A DNA stretch of 64,000 bases from Endothia cerciana (lineage: Eukaryota > Ascomycota > Sordariomycetes > Diaporthales > Cryphonectriaceae). The position numbers were made by a program, and so were the translations under genes. The notes under the pieces were generated by a model. That model searched no databases. It was not told the DNA's origin and was given only the letters and a program-made list of their open reading frames with translations. Below, in pieces: positions 33,645 to 45,511 of this stretch. Position 1 is the first letter of the stretch. Every line of letters starts with the position of its first letter. The stretch is taken from contig JALRMH010000088.1 of the NCBI GenBank assembly GCA_026119935.1, positions 1 to 64,000 on the forward strand, in the 5' to 3' direction.

Positions 33645-34578
33645 ATGGGGAGTTCCTCAGAAAGCAGCCCTGGCGCAACCAACAGATGGCATGGTCAAGT
33701 TATGATCCATATATTCTTATCTATATTGGCTTCAGTCCTCTTTTCATGCCTTCGCTCCATCAGCCGTGCCAGCGCGCGTGGGCCCCGCAGGGTGCTCTAC
33801 CACAGGATGGCCTTCCACCTCGTCAAGGACGAGATGGGTCCCTTGGCGGCGGGCATTGGGTGGAGAGGGACCGCTATCCCCTGGAAATACAACCCGGTAC
33901 TTTTCGTCCCAGTGCCTTTTCATCCTTAGATAGGCGTGCGTCAGCCGTGCGCCTGGGATGCATGGTACGGTGGTGCTGGTCAGCCCAATCGATGGTGAGT
34001 GTCACTTTGCAAATGATCTGATGATGTCGTTGAAACTGGATGCACAAGCTGACTTCTACCGCCTCTGGCGACATTCCAGTTTCGGGGATGGAACTCGACA
34101 TACACGTGGGACGAGCATCAACAGCAGCCCTGGCCGCAGCAGCAACGGAGACGGCATCTACCAGAGGAGCACCGGCGAGGGCCCTGCGCCCACCAACGTA
34201 CGACATCCCATCAGAAGCGACGTAGCAGAAGTCCCCGCCCAAGGAATACCCGAGAGATCGACCAGTCGAGCAAGCCGCCTCCACACTTCGAGACGGGCGG
34301 ACCGCCACCGAGAGGGGCCGCTCGCCCATCGGACAGATACCTCGGGTGGTCGGCAAGCTGACTCGAGCCCTGCCGTGCACACCGCGCCTTGCAGCGATGC
34401 GATCCTCGGGGCCCCCAAGCCCCGCGCGTCAGGAGAGCGAAGAGGATGGGCTGGACAAGACCGAAGAAAGCGAGGAGGAAAGCGAACAGGCATACTGGTC
34501 TGCTTCCGAGAGAAGACCGCCTTCACGGAAGAAGCCATAAAAAGCCAGAGGAATAACGGGAGATCCTGCCGTTTGTAG
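33645..34578 (+). CDS. Possible multi-exon gene, structure unresolved
   Basis: Low-confidence candidate. The first open segment from 33645 encodes a hydrophobic stretch (MIHIFLSILASVLFSC) followed by ARGPRRVLYHRMAFHLVKDE and WRGTAIPWKYNP. A donor GTACTT follows at about 33897. Good intron signals occur at about 34002-34078 (GTGAGT, CTGAC, CCAG). Beyond it all three frames give protein-like text in parts, including WNSTYTWDEHQQQPWPQQQQ and an acidic/basic tail EESEEESEQAYWSASERRPP, but no single frame is uninterrupted. It may be a small membrane protein gene, a decayed gene or chance. I recognise no family. Confidence 0.25.
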
Positions 34579-35678
34579 CCGTGGGTCACCAGAGGCTGGA
34601 GCATATTGAGCACCGCAAGGCGTCTCCATACCCAAGGCAGCAGGGTGGGAGCGCCTTCAGAAGAGAGTCGTTGCGCCACCACCGAGGGCATTACGGCCAC
34701 GAGGAAGACCGGAAAGACATACGGAGGGCCTCCCGCTCGCACAGAGATGGAAGGCAAATAGCTTCACGACTTAATGGACGATGGACGATTGTAGTACTCA
34801 TGGATACGGTACCGGGAGAAGCGACAAAGTGGTATTCCCATCCCAGCTCAGACGTGATCTCCCAGAAGGTCTCCACGGTAATTACGGTCCATAGTTGCTG
34901 CCGATGCGTCTAAACGATGGCGTCGGTGCGTATCTTCCATCCACTGTACAGACTAACATCCAAACTCCCATTCAAGGGCTCCCTTTGCTAAATTTCGTGC
35001 TTTCAGCGGGCTCATTATGTCCTGAGAGGTCCACAAAGCATCCCCCTTCTAGGCTACGCGCTGTCATCAGTCAATTCCGTAGAAATGTCAACCTCAAGAA
35101 GGACAGTGAAGCGGGCTTGTGAGCTTGCCAGCTTCGGAGCGGTCATCTTACTTGAGGACAACACTGTTATAGGATTGGCACGTCGTTGTATTTACGAAAA
35201 TGCGGCCACATGCTCGAGCGGCCGCCAGAAGGTCCGGTCAGGACCGTGATAGAAAGCGTCTAAGCACAGATCGATCCGGTTCATACTATTCGCCACAATA
35301 TGATTGTCTCGATGTTGAAGTACACTAGGTTATATTTAGAAGGTTTCGAGCGTCTCCTGCTCTCTTCCAATCGAGTCAAGTCTGCGGCTACAACGTCTCT
35401 AAGTATTGAGGGCACTGCGATAGCGAGATGTGAATCTTGGCAGAATTGGGCTAAGCTTGACTTCTATTGAAAATAAAGGTATCTAGAAAACACATCCCAA
35501 TAGACCAGACCCTGTCATTATGCACCCGAACCTTTTCATAAAAGTGCAGTGACCCGTAATTCATGAGATTCGTTGTCGTCTGTATTCAATAGCACGACCA
35601 AGTCTATATTCTCTTTGCCAGTCTATCACGGCGACACTGCCTGCATCCAACGTGAAGCTCCCCACTCCATTTGCAGCC
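34579..35678. other. Intergenic, nothing recognised
   Basis: About 1.1 kb of mixed composition. Contains a GCGGCCGC site near 35217. No gene or repeat recognised. Confidence 0.45.
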
Positions 35679-36164
35679 TCAGACTGCCATAACGGCCGCA
35701 TCGCCCTCGGTCCATGTGGTATGCATCTTCCAGTTCGTGGCCTTCCACAAACCCTCCTTCTCAACCTTCACCAGGTCGATCAAGTACAGTGCGCCAGCCA
35801 TATACCTCGCCGCATTGGGCTCATTCCCCTGCCCTGCGCGGAAATGCTGTGCCAGCGCCGAGGCGCTCATCGTGGCCCTGGTGTCTCCGTCTGTGATGTT
35901 GATGCGGACGTTCGTCATAAAGTGCGTGGTGTCGAGCTTGGAGATCCTGCCAAAGAGACCGGAGACGAGTGTCTCCAGGCCGGCCGTGACTTGGCCGTTC
36001 ATTTCGAAGCTGGCATCCTCGGTGAACCCGGACTTGAAAAGCTCGACGTTGTTGGTGTCAAGACCCAATATGATCCGCCGGGCGGCGTCTATGATAGCCT
36101 CGCTGCCGCTGAGGGGAGGGTTGAGGGTCTTGGGGAGGGACCAAGCGCTGAGGTCGGCCGCCAT
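35679..36164 (-). CDS. SnoaL-like (NTF2-fold) protein
   Basis: Predicted 161-aa protein of the SnoaL-like/NTF2-like fold, a cone-shaped alpha+beta barrel used by small cyclases, isomerases and ligand-binding proteins. Single exon. The ATG at 36164 is chosen because the upstream in-frame residues do not fit the family. The sequence follows the usual order: an N-terminal helix (SEAIIDAARRIILGLDTNNV), ELFKSGFTEDASFEMNG, then RISKLDTTHFMTNVRINITD, TRATMSASALAQHFRAGQG and a C-terminal strand LWKATNWKMHTTWTEGD. The His in DTTHFMTN is in the usual position of a pocket residue. It lies upstream of an enoyl-reductase-like gene on the same strand; many fungal SnoaL-like proteins occur in metabolic clusters, but no core synthase is present. 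Confidence 0.8.
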   Translation of the reverse strand: MAADLSAWSLPKTLNPPLSGSEAIIDAARRIILGLDTNNVELFKSGFTEDASFEMNGQVTAGLETLVSGLFGRISKLDTTHFMTNVRINITDGDTRATMSASALAQHFRAGQGNEPNAARYMAGALYLIDLVKVEKEGLWKATNWKMHTTWTEGDAAVMAV

Positions 36165-36816
36165 GGTGGAAATGTGGAATGAAGGCTGGATGAGATGCAA
36201 TGATATGTTGCTTAGGCTTTTGATCGATCTCTCCCGAGGATCCTGCTGCTTGGGAGTGTTGTAGGTAAGTTGTCGCATACTCCAGAGAGGAGCCTGATAT
36301 TATTAATAGACCTCCATCTGCACGTATTCCGCAATTAATCCCGGGCGCTATCTCCACCTCAAAATCAACAACTGTGCTGCCACCGGACACAACCGCTCAT
36401 AGTCGGAGTTTACACGATGAGCGGTAGTGTATCCGCGGAGGATCCGGTCTGTCCCCGCGGGATTCCTCAGATCGTCTGGTAGGGCTCTGAAAATGACTCG
36501 GCATGGGCTTGCCAGAATGATGTTGAGATCGATGGGCTGAGGGGGTCCTACTTGAGGCTAGGATTTCTTATATAAGAAAGTATGCGTTGAGACCAAGCAT
36601 GGGGCTATGGATACGACCTCAAGAATGGATGAAAGAAAGAGCCGGCCATCCTATCAAATGCCCTCACGATGTTCAACATACACAGTTCTCTGGACAGATC
36701 AATGATGATCTGTTGTGAGAATTTCCGTCGAGACAGCCAATGGACCACAGTGCTATGTGATGCGAATGAGGAAAGAATATAGATTTAATTGCGGGCGAGA
36801 CAGGAGAAGCCTTGGT
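36165..36816. other. Intergenic, nothing recognised
   Basis: Between the SnoaL-like gene and the reductase 3' end, both on the minus strand; it should contain the SnoaL-like promoter. No other feature seen. Confidence 0.5.
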
Positions 36817-37933
36817 TCAGATAGTGACAACTATCTTTGTTCCGCTGACTCCTTTGGACAACTTTTGGATGCCTCCTTCGACGGCCTCGAGTCCCACCCC
36901 AACAACCTGAACCTTGACTGGCAGCTTATACTGACCCTCCTCAACCAGTCCCACGATATACTGCATCGTCTTATCGCCCCCATCCGTCTCGAAGGTCTTC
37001 GATCCGAAGATCCGTTGGTGTTTCGTGCCCTCGGGAACGGGAGTGACGTTTGGGGCCGTGATGATCTCTGAAAAGAGTCTTGGTCCGTCACTCCGGAAGG
37101 CCTCAAAGATCTGTGGCTGCTTCGCTGCGGCTCCCACACAGTCGATGATGGCATCGAATCCAGCGTGACCAGGACTGGCCGCCCTGAGGATGTCGGCGTT
37201 GCCCTGGTCGGCCCGGGCGATGCAGCTCGAGGCACCCAAGCCTCCGGTCAGGAAATCATGGTGTTGAGGTGAGCTCGTCGCCACGATGGTCGCCGACGCG
37301 CCGAGCGCCTTTCGCAAGAGCTGTATGGCGTGGCCACCAACCGCCGAGCTCCCACCAACGATTAATACAGACTTTGGTGCTGTGGCTGCGTCCAGCTTGG
37401 CGTTTCCAAGTCCTGGCAGAGGAACCCCTAGCCCAATGATGATTGATGCCGCAGCCGTGATGTAGCCGATCCTGAACGTAAGGGTCAGCTTTTGTGCCGC
37501 TCGTAAGCCTTGAGGAGGGGCGATATTGCCGAAAGCCAGATATAACTCACGGGATTGAAGCGGCCTCCTCAAAGGTCAACGAGGCGGGCTTCTTCGCCAC
37601 GCTCCTCTGGGATGCAACGACGAGTTCCTGGAAGGCCGCGCCTTTCGGCCCGTTGGAATAACGGCTAGTGGTGGCAAACACCTCGTCCCCTGGCTTGAAA
37701 GCCGTGACGCCGGCACCGACCGAGTCCACGATACCGGCGATCTCTAAACCCAGCACCACCGGCCAGGATTCCACCATGACTCCATAGTATAGACTCTTCG
37801 CATCCACCGGGTTGAGCCCGATCGCCTTGGTGCGGATGCAGACCTCATTCTCGCCTGGCGTGGGCTTGGGCACGGTAACAACGGCCATAGGCCCACCCTG
37901 CTTGGTCGCTTCCAGGCGCAACATAGTCGACAT
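36817..37933 (-). CDS. Medium-chain reductase, trans-enoyl reductase / quinone oxidoreductase type
   Basis: NADPH-dependent oxidoreductase of the MDR superfamily, 345 aa. Exons 37933-37551 and 37471-36817 are separated by a 79-base intron (GTGAGT..TTCAG) in the codon for Pro128. The N-terminal GroES-like domain has PKPTPGENEVCIRTKAIGLN and VLGLEIAGIVDSVGAG; no structural-zinc Cys cluster is present. The cofactor domain contains VLIVGGSSAVGGHAIQLL, the Rossmann motif, and FDAIIDCVGA. This pattern matches stand-alone trans-acting enoyl reductases of fungal polyketide pathways as well as toxin-unrelated zinc-free dehydrogenases; the specific substrate cannot be assigned. It neighbours the SnoaL-like gene with 650 bases between, same strand. 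Confidence 0.88.
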
Positions 37934-38855
37934 GATGGCGGTGTGAGTGACGAGAGCGAAGCTGATGATAAGGGATGATATTCAAGAGCGTTAGAGTCAG
38001 AACGATTTGAGTGAGCTGGATGGGATGATGAGCGATATGTACTGCTCATCCTCAAGCATGCAGGTCGTGTTATTATATGCTGCTAGTTCCGCGCATGTGC
38101 TCCTCAGCCCCCCGTGAGCCCCCAGCCTGCGCTAATCGGACAAAAAGCCTGTCCGAATTACTAACCCGGAAAACCTGTACCGCTGTGTCACGGTCTAGGT
38201 CTACAATGGGCAAATAGGGAGTAAGGCTTATATCCGTCGTAGACCGGGCTCTAGTGAGCTTGCAGACGGAAATACGAGCTTGAATGACGACGGATGGTCG
38301 ACCTCAGCAGTACTATTTCTCAATACAGCTCGCTGGACGGACTTCATGGAGTGACCGTCAACAGCGCCAGCAGACCGAATCCCTATGATCACCGCGCCTG
38401 TCCGGCGACGCCAACTGATACGCCCGAGATCGTGGCTCGCGCCTAGACCTGGGGAGCATTCTGAGGTCAACTGAGTATGGGGTGATGCTTCAGTTTAGGG
38501 GCTCGGAGTTTTAGGGAGGGGAGAGGTGTACCAGCCAAAGCAGATCGCAAGATGTTCCCGTCTCGATCTCGTCTTCCCTCTTGTTCTTAGGAGTCTGTAC
38601 AGAGAGGCCTTGAACGCTCTTGCGATACTCGGGGCCCGTTGCAAGGGTAAGGTGCCAGTCAATATTACATCTGTCGTGAGATAACTATACCGCGGCGGGC
38701 CTGACGTCCTGGTGTCACTCAAAACTCGTGAGTTGGATTGGGAAGATTTATTGATGAACTACTTCTTATTCTAATACGAAGCAGTCTATTGTACCTGAGT
38801 AGGTTATGGTGGTAAGGCTGTATTCGCAACCCGAGTTCGTTCTGGAGTTGCTGCC
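37934..38855. other. Intergenic, nothing recognised
   Basis: Contains the reductase promoter and the 3' flank of the DUF6594-like gene. No gene seen. Confidence 0.5.
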
Positions 38856-41171
38856 TTACCGCGTACACCCAGCGACGACAGCCATTACGACGGCGTATGC
38901 AACAATACCACGCATAACATCCCGGCGCTCATCGAGTCCCTTCCTTCCCCTCAGGGCAGTCTGGGAGTTGTGGACCGACAGCCCTACTAGCAAAACGACG
39001 CCCATGCGACCGATGAAGCTAGGAATAACGGTGAAGCCTAGTATCGGCAACACCACGGCAGTGGCCATGGCCAGGGCGGCCTCGGGTGCTGTGTGAAGAG
39101 CATCCGCCGCACTCCTCTCCGTCGGGGCCCTATCATCCGGCACAATGGGGCTCGGCTTCCTGTGTTGCTGCCGTAGGGGTGAAGGCGTCGTTCTCTGGGA
39201 TGAGGGAGGTGGGTGTGCAATGGGCTCAAGGGGATGCGGCCCTGCGGACCTCGGGCTCAGCGAGGTCGCGCTGTCGCCGGAGCTCCGGCTGCCTATCGAG
39301 AGGCGCTTGTGGCGGACAAGCCACGAGTTGCCGTGCATCGTCCCGGGTATCGGCGTGACGATGGGCTCGTCGTTGACGTGCAGGGACTGGAGGTACTCCT
39401 GGGCTGCCTGTCTCGTCTCATGCGCAGAGGGGCTCGAAGAGCCGTTGGCTGAGCCCTCCTCGTTGGCGGCGAGAGTGACGAGGTCGTCAGGCGAGTCGAG
39501 GAAGCGCGTTTCGTCCTCGGAGATTGGTTGGTGTGCGGCGAGGTAGTTCCGGTAGTCGTCAACATCGGATAGTGAAGGCGCCGGGAGGTCACGCGTCGCT
39601 GTGAAGGATGAGAGGACGTGATCTGCGTTATCTTCGTTAGCCACCTATGTTCTCGACACGACGAGGCCAGTGGGCAGCTTACTGTACTGCCCCAGCTTGA
39701 AGGCGATCTTGTCCAGGATATCCGTCTTGTGCCATTGCAGCTCCCCGCCGGCCAGGAACTCGGCACGTCGGCTGGCAGGGAGGATATGGCTCTGCACCCG
39801 CCGAGTCTGCGTATCCGTGGTGTCCAACCGGTGCAGCTGCTCTTCCAGCTCGCTCAGCTCGTCCTGCAGGTGAAGCAGCAGTCTGTGGTTGAGCGCCTCG
39901 AACCTCCGGTAGATGGGCTTGATCGTCAGGTCCTCATCAGCCCCACAAGGCAGGACGCTGACGAAACTCGCCGTGCTGTTCCGCCGCGAGGCGTACTTGT
40001 TTGGCGAAGACGAGCTGGTCAGGTATGCGCTCGCCCGGCTGCGTGAGCTCACGGCAGACGATGACGAGGAGATTGTAGACGCGAGCAGCTCGTAACCTGA
40101 CAACGGCAGCTTTTCCGCCCGGGGCAGGTGCTTCGGATGGGCCTGGCCCGGCACTCGCGGCGTCAGGTTGCTGGCGGAGATATGTGGCAGCTTTGCCGAT
40201 CCTCGGGGCATCTCTGGTGTTCCGTAGCGATCCCGACCGAGGCCCTGGCTGTGATACCTGCCTGGCGGTACTCGCAGACGCGCGGGAGGTCCGATGGGTC
40301 CAGGTCCGACCGGTGTCTCGTCGCCGCCCACATGATGCTCGTGGACGCTGATATCCGTGTCTGCCGTTTCCTCAGAGGATGCGACGCTATGGGGCCTGCT
40401 TGAGGTTGAAGAGGCAGAAGAGTAGCTCTGGGCCGTTGGCGACGACCTCGCCGTCAGGGCCTTGAAGATTCCAGATGAAGCTGGTTCCATAGTCTCGTGG
40501 CTGATGCCGTCCGCTGCCCTCGTCTGTATCTTTCTCTCCGCGGCCCGGCGCCCTTCTGGTGGCGAGACTGGGGCCGCATCATGGCCAGACACGATGCTCT
40601 CGCTTCCGACAGGTCGAGGCTCACCTTCCCTGTCCTCCTGCGACGACACCCAAATCGTCGGGCTGTTGGCACCTAAGCCCTCTGAACCCTGCGGGCGCTG
40701 GGGAATCGTCGACAATGAAGCGCGCCGATACGAGGCAGACCGTGGCAAGGCGGACGTTGGAGAGAGTCCAGCCCGGTCCTCTGCCCTGGCCTCTTGGAGA
40801 TGCTTCGAGCCCCGGCCATCACTGTCAAGGGGGAGCCCCGTGTTAGCCCGGACTGAGCTGCCCTTAAGCAGGGCGAGGTCGGCAGCGGAATAGCGGCGGC
40901 GACTCGGCCGCGCAACTGGGCCGTGCCCGGCCTTGTAGGGCTCATTCTCGGCGGCTGGGGTGTCGGCCTTGAGAAAATGGTGCAGCTGAGGTGAGCCTGA
41001 CCGGTAGCTCCTGTCCAGATGGCCGCGCTTCGACGAGGACCGCCGCGCCGTGGCGCGCGGTCCATCGGCCTGGCCTATCGCGGGCACATGGCCAATGTCT
41101 GCCAAGTGCTGTTGTTCGCTCAGAGGTTCCTGGATAGTCGGGATAGTGGGGCATGCATATGCAGGCAACAT
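38856..41171 (-). CDS. DUF6594-like fungal membrane protein
   Basis: Predicted 754-aa protein in two exons, 41171-39683 and 39631-38856; the 51-base intron joins A|AT to give KLGQYNNADHV. The N-terminal 400 residues are disordered, rich in Ser, Arg and Pro. The core begins around residue 410 with YRRFEALNHRLLLHLQDELS ELEEQLHRLD and ends RRAEFLAGGELQWHKTDILD, a block I recognise as the fungal DUF6594 family. A second disordered segment with an acidic patch follows. The C terminus has two or three hydrophobic segments (AALAMATAVVLPILGFTVIP, RMGVVLLVGLSVH, GIVAYAVVMAVVAG), so it is likely anchored in a membrane with the long N terminus in the cytosol. Biochemical function is unknown. The start codon is the first in-frame ATG; an upstream exon cannot be excluded. 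Confidence 0.82.
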
Positions 41172-42488
41172 AGTCAGAGACTCAACCGCGTGGGGTTCAG
41201 AGGTGTGAGATATAGTGCAATGACTGAATGGATCTGGCGTCAGTGGGACGATGTGTCTTGAGGAACATACGATTGATCAACGCGGAGGCTCAGCGGAGGC
41301 CTACCTGAGAATATTCGTCTCTTATGATCGTCCTTTTGGCCCGTTTCTAGACTTTGGGCCAAGGTTTGGATAATAGATAAACTTTCGGCCGTCTGCGCAT
41401 AAGGAGCCGACTGCGGTGAGTAAAAAGTCAACCTTCGTCAGCCAGCTCGGTCACCCCCGTTCCGAAGGGCCCCTTTGCCACTGAGGTTAAAGCAAGAACG
41501 GCAGACGAATGGTATTGGTAAGCCCCTGGGCACGCCTGTGGAAGTGGGCTGATCTCGCGTTAATCAGTGTTTGAGGTTGCCCGCGCCCCTGGACACACCG
41601 CAGATATCGAGCAGCAGCTTTTTCCTGCGAGATATTTAAGCCTCCCTCCCTTGGACGGGTAATCGAATTCCGGAAGTGTGCCCGCAGTCAGGAATGCAAC
41701 CATACAAGTGCACGTATGCGGCCACAAGAATTGCTTCGAGGAAGAGGGTTCTGCTGCTCGCTCGATAGATGGGCTGAGCCGGTTCGTGGTAAAATGCTCT
41801 GCGGCTGATGGTGTTTCAGATATTTAATACTCGAGCCAGGGAGGCACGGTGAAGCCAGGAGGTGGTGGTGTGCACGGAGGACCGGGGGACCGCCTGCACT
41901 ACGACACGAAGGACCCTGGGCCGTCCAGGGCGAAACCTCCATGGAGCCCCTGACTCGTGAATCTGGGGAAGCTGAAAGGAGGTTTCGGGGGGTTCTTGTG
42001 CAGGACCAGGACTGAAACGGCCGGCCGGTAGCCTATCGTACACCTCGGTTTCGCTAATGACAATGCGGGCACGTGCGCTACTACCAGATTAGACGGCAGC
42101 ACGGGAAGGATAGTAGTATCAACGAGTAGGGCACAGTATGCTTGTGGCCTCGGCGATGAAGGCGTAATAGGTCGGGCAAGAGGCTCGCGTCGAGGCGTCT
42201 CCGTACACTCCTGGCCAGCAAATACTTAGGAGCTTGAGGCTTGCAGGGCTGACCATCAGCCCGAGACAATATTCATAGCAGAGGAGCCAACACAGAATCA
42301 ACGCTTGTTCCCGGCCAGGCCGAGTCCCCCTCCCAGTCCTCTTCCGCAATTTGGTCGCATCCCGCAAGGCCACAGGGCCACTCTATGCTCAGGGTCTCCC
42401 CTTTGCCTCGACGACATCTGCCAAGGAAGTGCTTACACGAAGAAAAGCTACGCAGACGGCCTGTACTTCTAGGCACATCTGTACCCCC
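41172..42488. other. Intergenic, nothing recognised
   Basis: About 1.3 kb: 5' flank of the DUF6594-like gene and 3' flank of the ankyrin gene. No gene seen. Confidence 0.5.
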
Positions 42489-43320
42489 CTACTGGGACCT
42501 CTCGCCTTCTTGTCCATCCCGCTTGTGACCGGCGTTGTTGCTTCCTGTACCAGCCTTGCCCCGACCAGGCGCCGCCTCGAACTTTGCCTTCCAAGTATCC
42601 TCTTGCCTAAACATAGCAATGCACTCCATCGCCGACGGCATGCCGTACTCAGGATCCGCTCCCCCTTCCAGTAGTGCCTGTTGTTAGGGTTAGCTGCTGG
42701 AAGAGTGAATAGTTCTAGCCGGATCGCCTCGTCTTGTCTTGTAATCATATAAAACCATGAAGCAAATGGAAAGGAAAACCAGAAGAGGAAACGAAGGGGG
42801 AGAGGGTCGCTTCAACCCTAACCCGAAACCCTATGCCTATATATATATCTGACGAAGAAGCAGTCTCCCGCCCTTGGGCTCGAGCAGACTCACCTCGATG
42901 ACATCATCTTCTTTCTTGAAGACGGCGCCTGCAACCGGGCTCTGATGGCGATCATTCAGCCTGTTGGGGTCCGCACCGTTCTCTATGAGGAAGCGGACGA
43001 TGTCGGCATGGCCGTGGTAGGCCGAGAGCATGAGCTGATCGCACACAAACGAAGTCAGCCACTGTTGACCCGTGATCGCGCCGTGTTTCGTCCACATTGG
43101 TTGTCTGGAGAGGCTGCCAACAAGAAGTCGTGGCCCATACCAGAGTATCGCCCTTCTCGTTCGTCAGATTCGGAGGTAGGCCAGCCGTGATGGCCTGCCG
43201 AAGCAGCTCAGCATCGCCCTGCCTGGCCGCGTCGTACATGCGCCCTGCCAGCGCGATGGCTTCCGGTGGGATCGAAGTTTCCGAGGCAGGTGTCCCTTTC
43301 TCTTCCTGAGGCACGCTCAT
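42489..43320 (-). CDS. Small ankyrin-repeat protein
   Basis: Predicted 169-aa ankyrin-repeat adaptor, soluble. Three exons, 43320-43141, 43034-42894 and 42677-42489; the introns are 106 and 216 bases and all joins are phase 0. A second in-frame ATG six bases upstream (43326) is possible. The first helix pair reads ALAGRMYDAARQGDAELLRQ, then GLPPNLTNEKGDTL joins to LMLSAYHGHADIVRFLIENG (a canonical ankyrin repeat), DPNRLNDRHQSPVAGAVFKK and, in exon 3, ALLEGGADPEYGMPSAMECI. The C terminus is basic and disordered. The same architecture and sequence run is conserved in many filamentous ascomycetes; the partner is unknown. Intron 2 contains an AT dinucleotide run near 42838-42848. Confidence 0.9.
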
Positions 43321-43326
43321 GGTCAT

Positions 43327-43928
43327 ACAATCAACGTATGTGTGTGAAGGTCTTGAAGGCGTGGAAGTGGTAAAGGTCCAGCTGTGAAAGATCTTGGGAG
43401 CGATGCCGTCTGGATCTTATGATCGAACACAGATATGTCAGCTCTGACTGTGTCAGCGCGATTGCAGCCAGCCCAGGCCGGAATTAATGATACCTTTTCT
43501 CAAAAGACGCTAGCAGAGGCTGCTGACACATGTTCATGTCATTACACAATAATGCCCTTGTATATTCCATTCCAAGCTTGCTTGTTGTACCTCATCAGTT
43601 TCTGCTTTGTATCAATGGAACGCTGACATGGGAGGGATATTGTTGCCTTGACGATGCGTAACACAACATCAACAACAATATCTTGGAGAGAAATTTCCGG
43701 GTGTAGTATCTGATGCGGCTCTGTGAGACAGAACTTGGCATGAAATCCTCAGGATTATCAGTGGAAGTCATCTTCACCAGAAAATATACTCGGTCAGGCT
43801 TCAAGAACATCCTACCCTAATTATCCTCCAGAGAGTTGCCAGCAAGCATCAAGACCTTGAGACAGGCTCAGCTTTCCTCTTGTGATTAGTGCCAACGCCT
43901 AACATCATGATAGTGTATATGGAAGCAA
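43327..43928. other. Divergent intergenic, nothing recognised
   Basis: 5' flanks of the ankyrin gene (-) and the unrecognised 385-aa gene (+). Nothing else seen. Confidence 0.45.
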
Positions 43929-45172
43929 ATGACCATGCTCATTCCGGACTTTAGTTTCCTCGCCATGGAGAGGACATCGATCTCGTCACATGTGATATCT
44001 GAAATCCAAAACCTTGTTCACCGCCGGTCTTGTTTGCTACTCCAGGTACCTACACACATATGGAGGCATCAGTTGTGTGACACCTGTTTCCGGGGTTGCA
44101 GGTGGACAATTCATTGGATGCTCGTCGAGGAGCACCCCTCTAAAAGGTCTTTCAGCATTCTACATGACGATCTGGGCACCTGGGGTAGCAGCTTCCCCAA
44201 AAACCGCCCAAAGCCTTCTCAGAGACTGGTAGCTTCTCTGGGAGGCCCTCTGTCTCTCTTTTATAAACCCAGCACGCTGTACGCAGGGCAGCCCATATCA
44301 ACAATCTTCTCTCTCCATACCCTATCGGAACCAGACCTCAAGAACGACGGATTGCCAGCTATCTTCGGACAGAAGCCAGCCGGTCCAGACATCATGGAGG
44401 CACTGCTATTCTACGACAGAAACTTCCCTCAGCTGCGAAACAACCACAGGAGGAGAAATGACTTGAGCTTTGGAGGGCCGAGAGCCGATGGCACAGTCGT
44501 CCCAGGTATTATCGACGTCGCCAATCTTCTCGGGACCGCTACTTTCGGCGGCATCCCCGACCCTTCCAGGCCCGAGGTCCCTTACCAACCTGCCAATGGC
44601 GCCGATATCATCGTCACGATCCTCCACCAGTACCGGCCAGGCGCCCTCCACCGATTCCTCAACTGTCCCGACAACGTCATGTTCACCTTCATGCACCAGT
44701 GTGGGCCCCTCAACGAGTCTGTGAGCGCCCCGCCGGACGCCCGGCCCTTTGTCATCATACGCAATGGAGAACATATTGCGGTTCGTACACTTCCTGCAGT
44801 GGCCCGCACCACCTTGTCAAGAAGGCGGGGGCGACATGTCTTGACCCTGCTAACCTCTTCGGCCAGGCGGGCTTCCGTACGGGCTACACCGACGGTGAGC
44901 CGTCCCCAGAGTGGGAGGAGCTCATCATCTACGCCATTCTGCCTTCCGGCGCGTGGTGCCAGGCCTACTATTGCCTCCCCAGTAATGACCCCGACCAGCC
45001 CTACACGAATTTCATGACGGAGGACGCGGACCCTGAGGAGCGCCAATTATTCGAGGATACCGCCGTCGCCGTGCTGACGCCGGCCATCTCCCAGCGGCGC
45101 TGGTGGGCTTCTCCACGCGGGTTTACCATCCGCGTCACCGAGTCTGAGCTGGAGAAGGAAGAACATAAGTGA
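43929..45172 (+). CDS. Unrecognised two-exon gene, about 385 aa
   Basis: I do not recognise the family. Proposed exons are 43929-44780 and 44867-45172. The intron 44781-44866 (GTTCGT..GGCCAG, branch TGCTAAC) joins NGEHIA directly to AGFRTGYTDGEP in phase and removes an apparent frameshift, which is strong support. The C-terminal part is well behaved: EWEELIIYAILPSGAWCQAY .. PDQPYTNFMTEDADPEERQL .. EKEEHK. The centre has PDIMEALLFYDRNFPQLRNN and NVMFTFMHQCGPLNESVSA. No clear signal peptide. The N-terminal 100 residues are less certain, and an additional upstream intron or a later start (ATG at 43965) is possible. Confidence 0.6.
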
Positions 45173-45511
45173 GGAGGCCCGGGGGCTTCTTATACCGCGG
45201 GGTGGTTGCGTACTGTCGTCGACAGGTGATCACATAGAAGCATACGTGCACGTCTTTCGTATTAGGGGTGCACTCACAACCAACTGTGTTTGTTCATGTG
45301 CATAATAGAATTGCTAGGCGTGCAAGAATTTATCACAGGGTCTGACGATCCATTTACGGGGCAGAGATATGCTAGGCCAGGTCCCTTCGCATATTCCGCC
45401 TCGAACTTGAATTTCCCAGTCTGATAAACTTCTCGGTACCAGGATGCCAAGGGAAGAAGGAACCGTCAGAGGGATGCGTTTGTGCCCAATCGTCCGTCTG
45501 TCTGCTCATCT
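45173..45511. other. Intergenic, nothing recognised
   Basis: Convergent 3' ends of the 385-aa gene (+) and the SET gene (-). Nothing seen. Confidence 0.5.

Noticed and set aside
44781..44866. Frameshift in the 385-aa gene
   Set aside because: A canonical branch site and acceptor show it is an intron, so the gene is not broken here.
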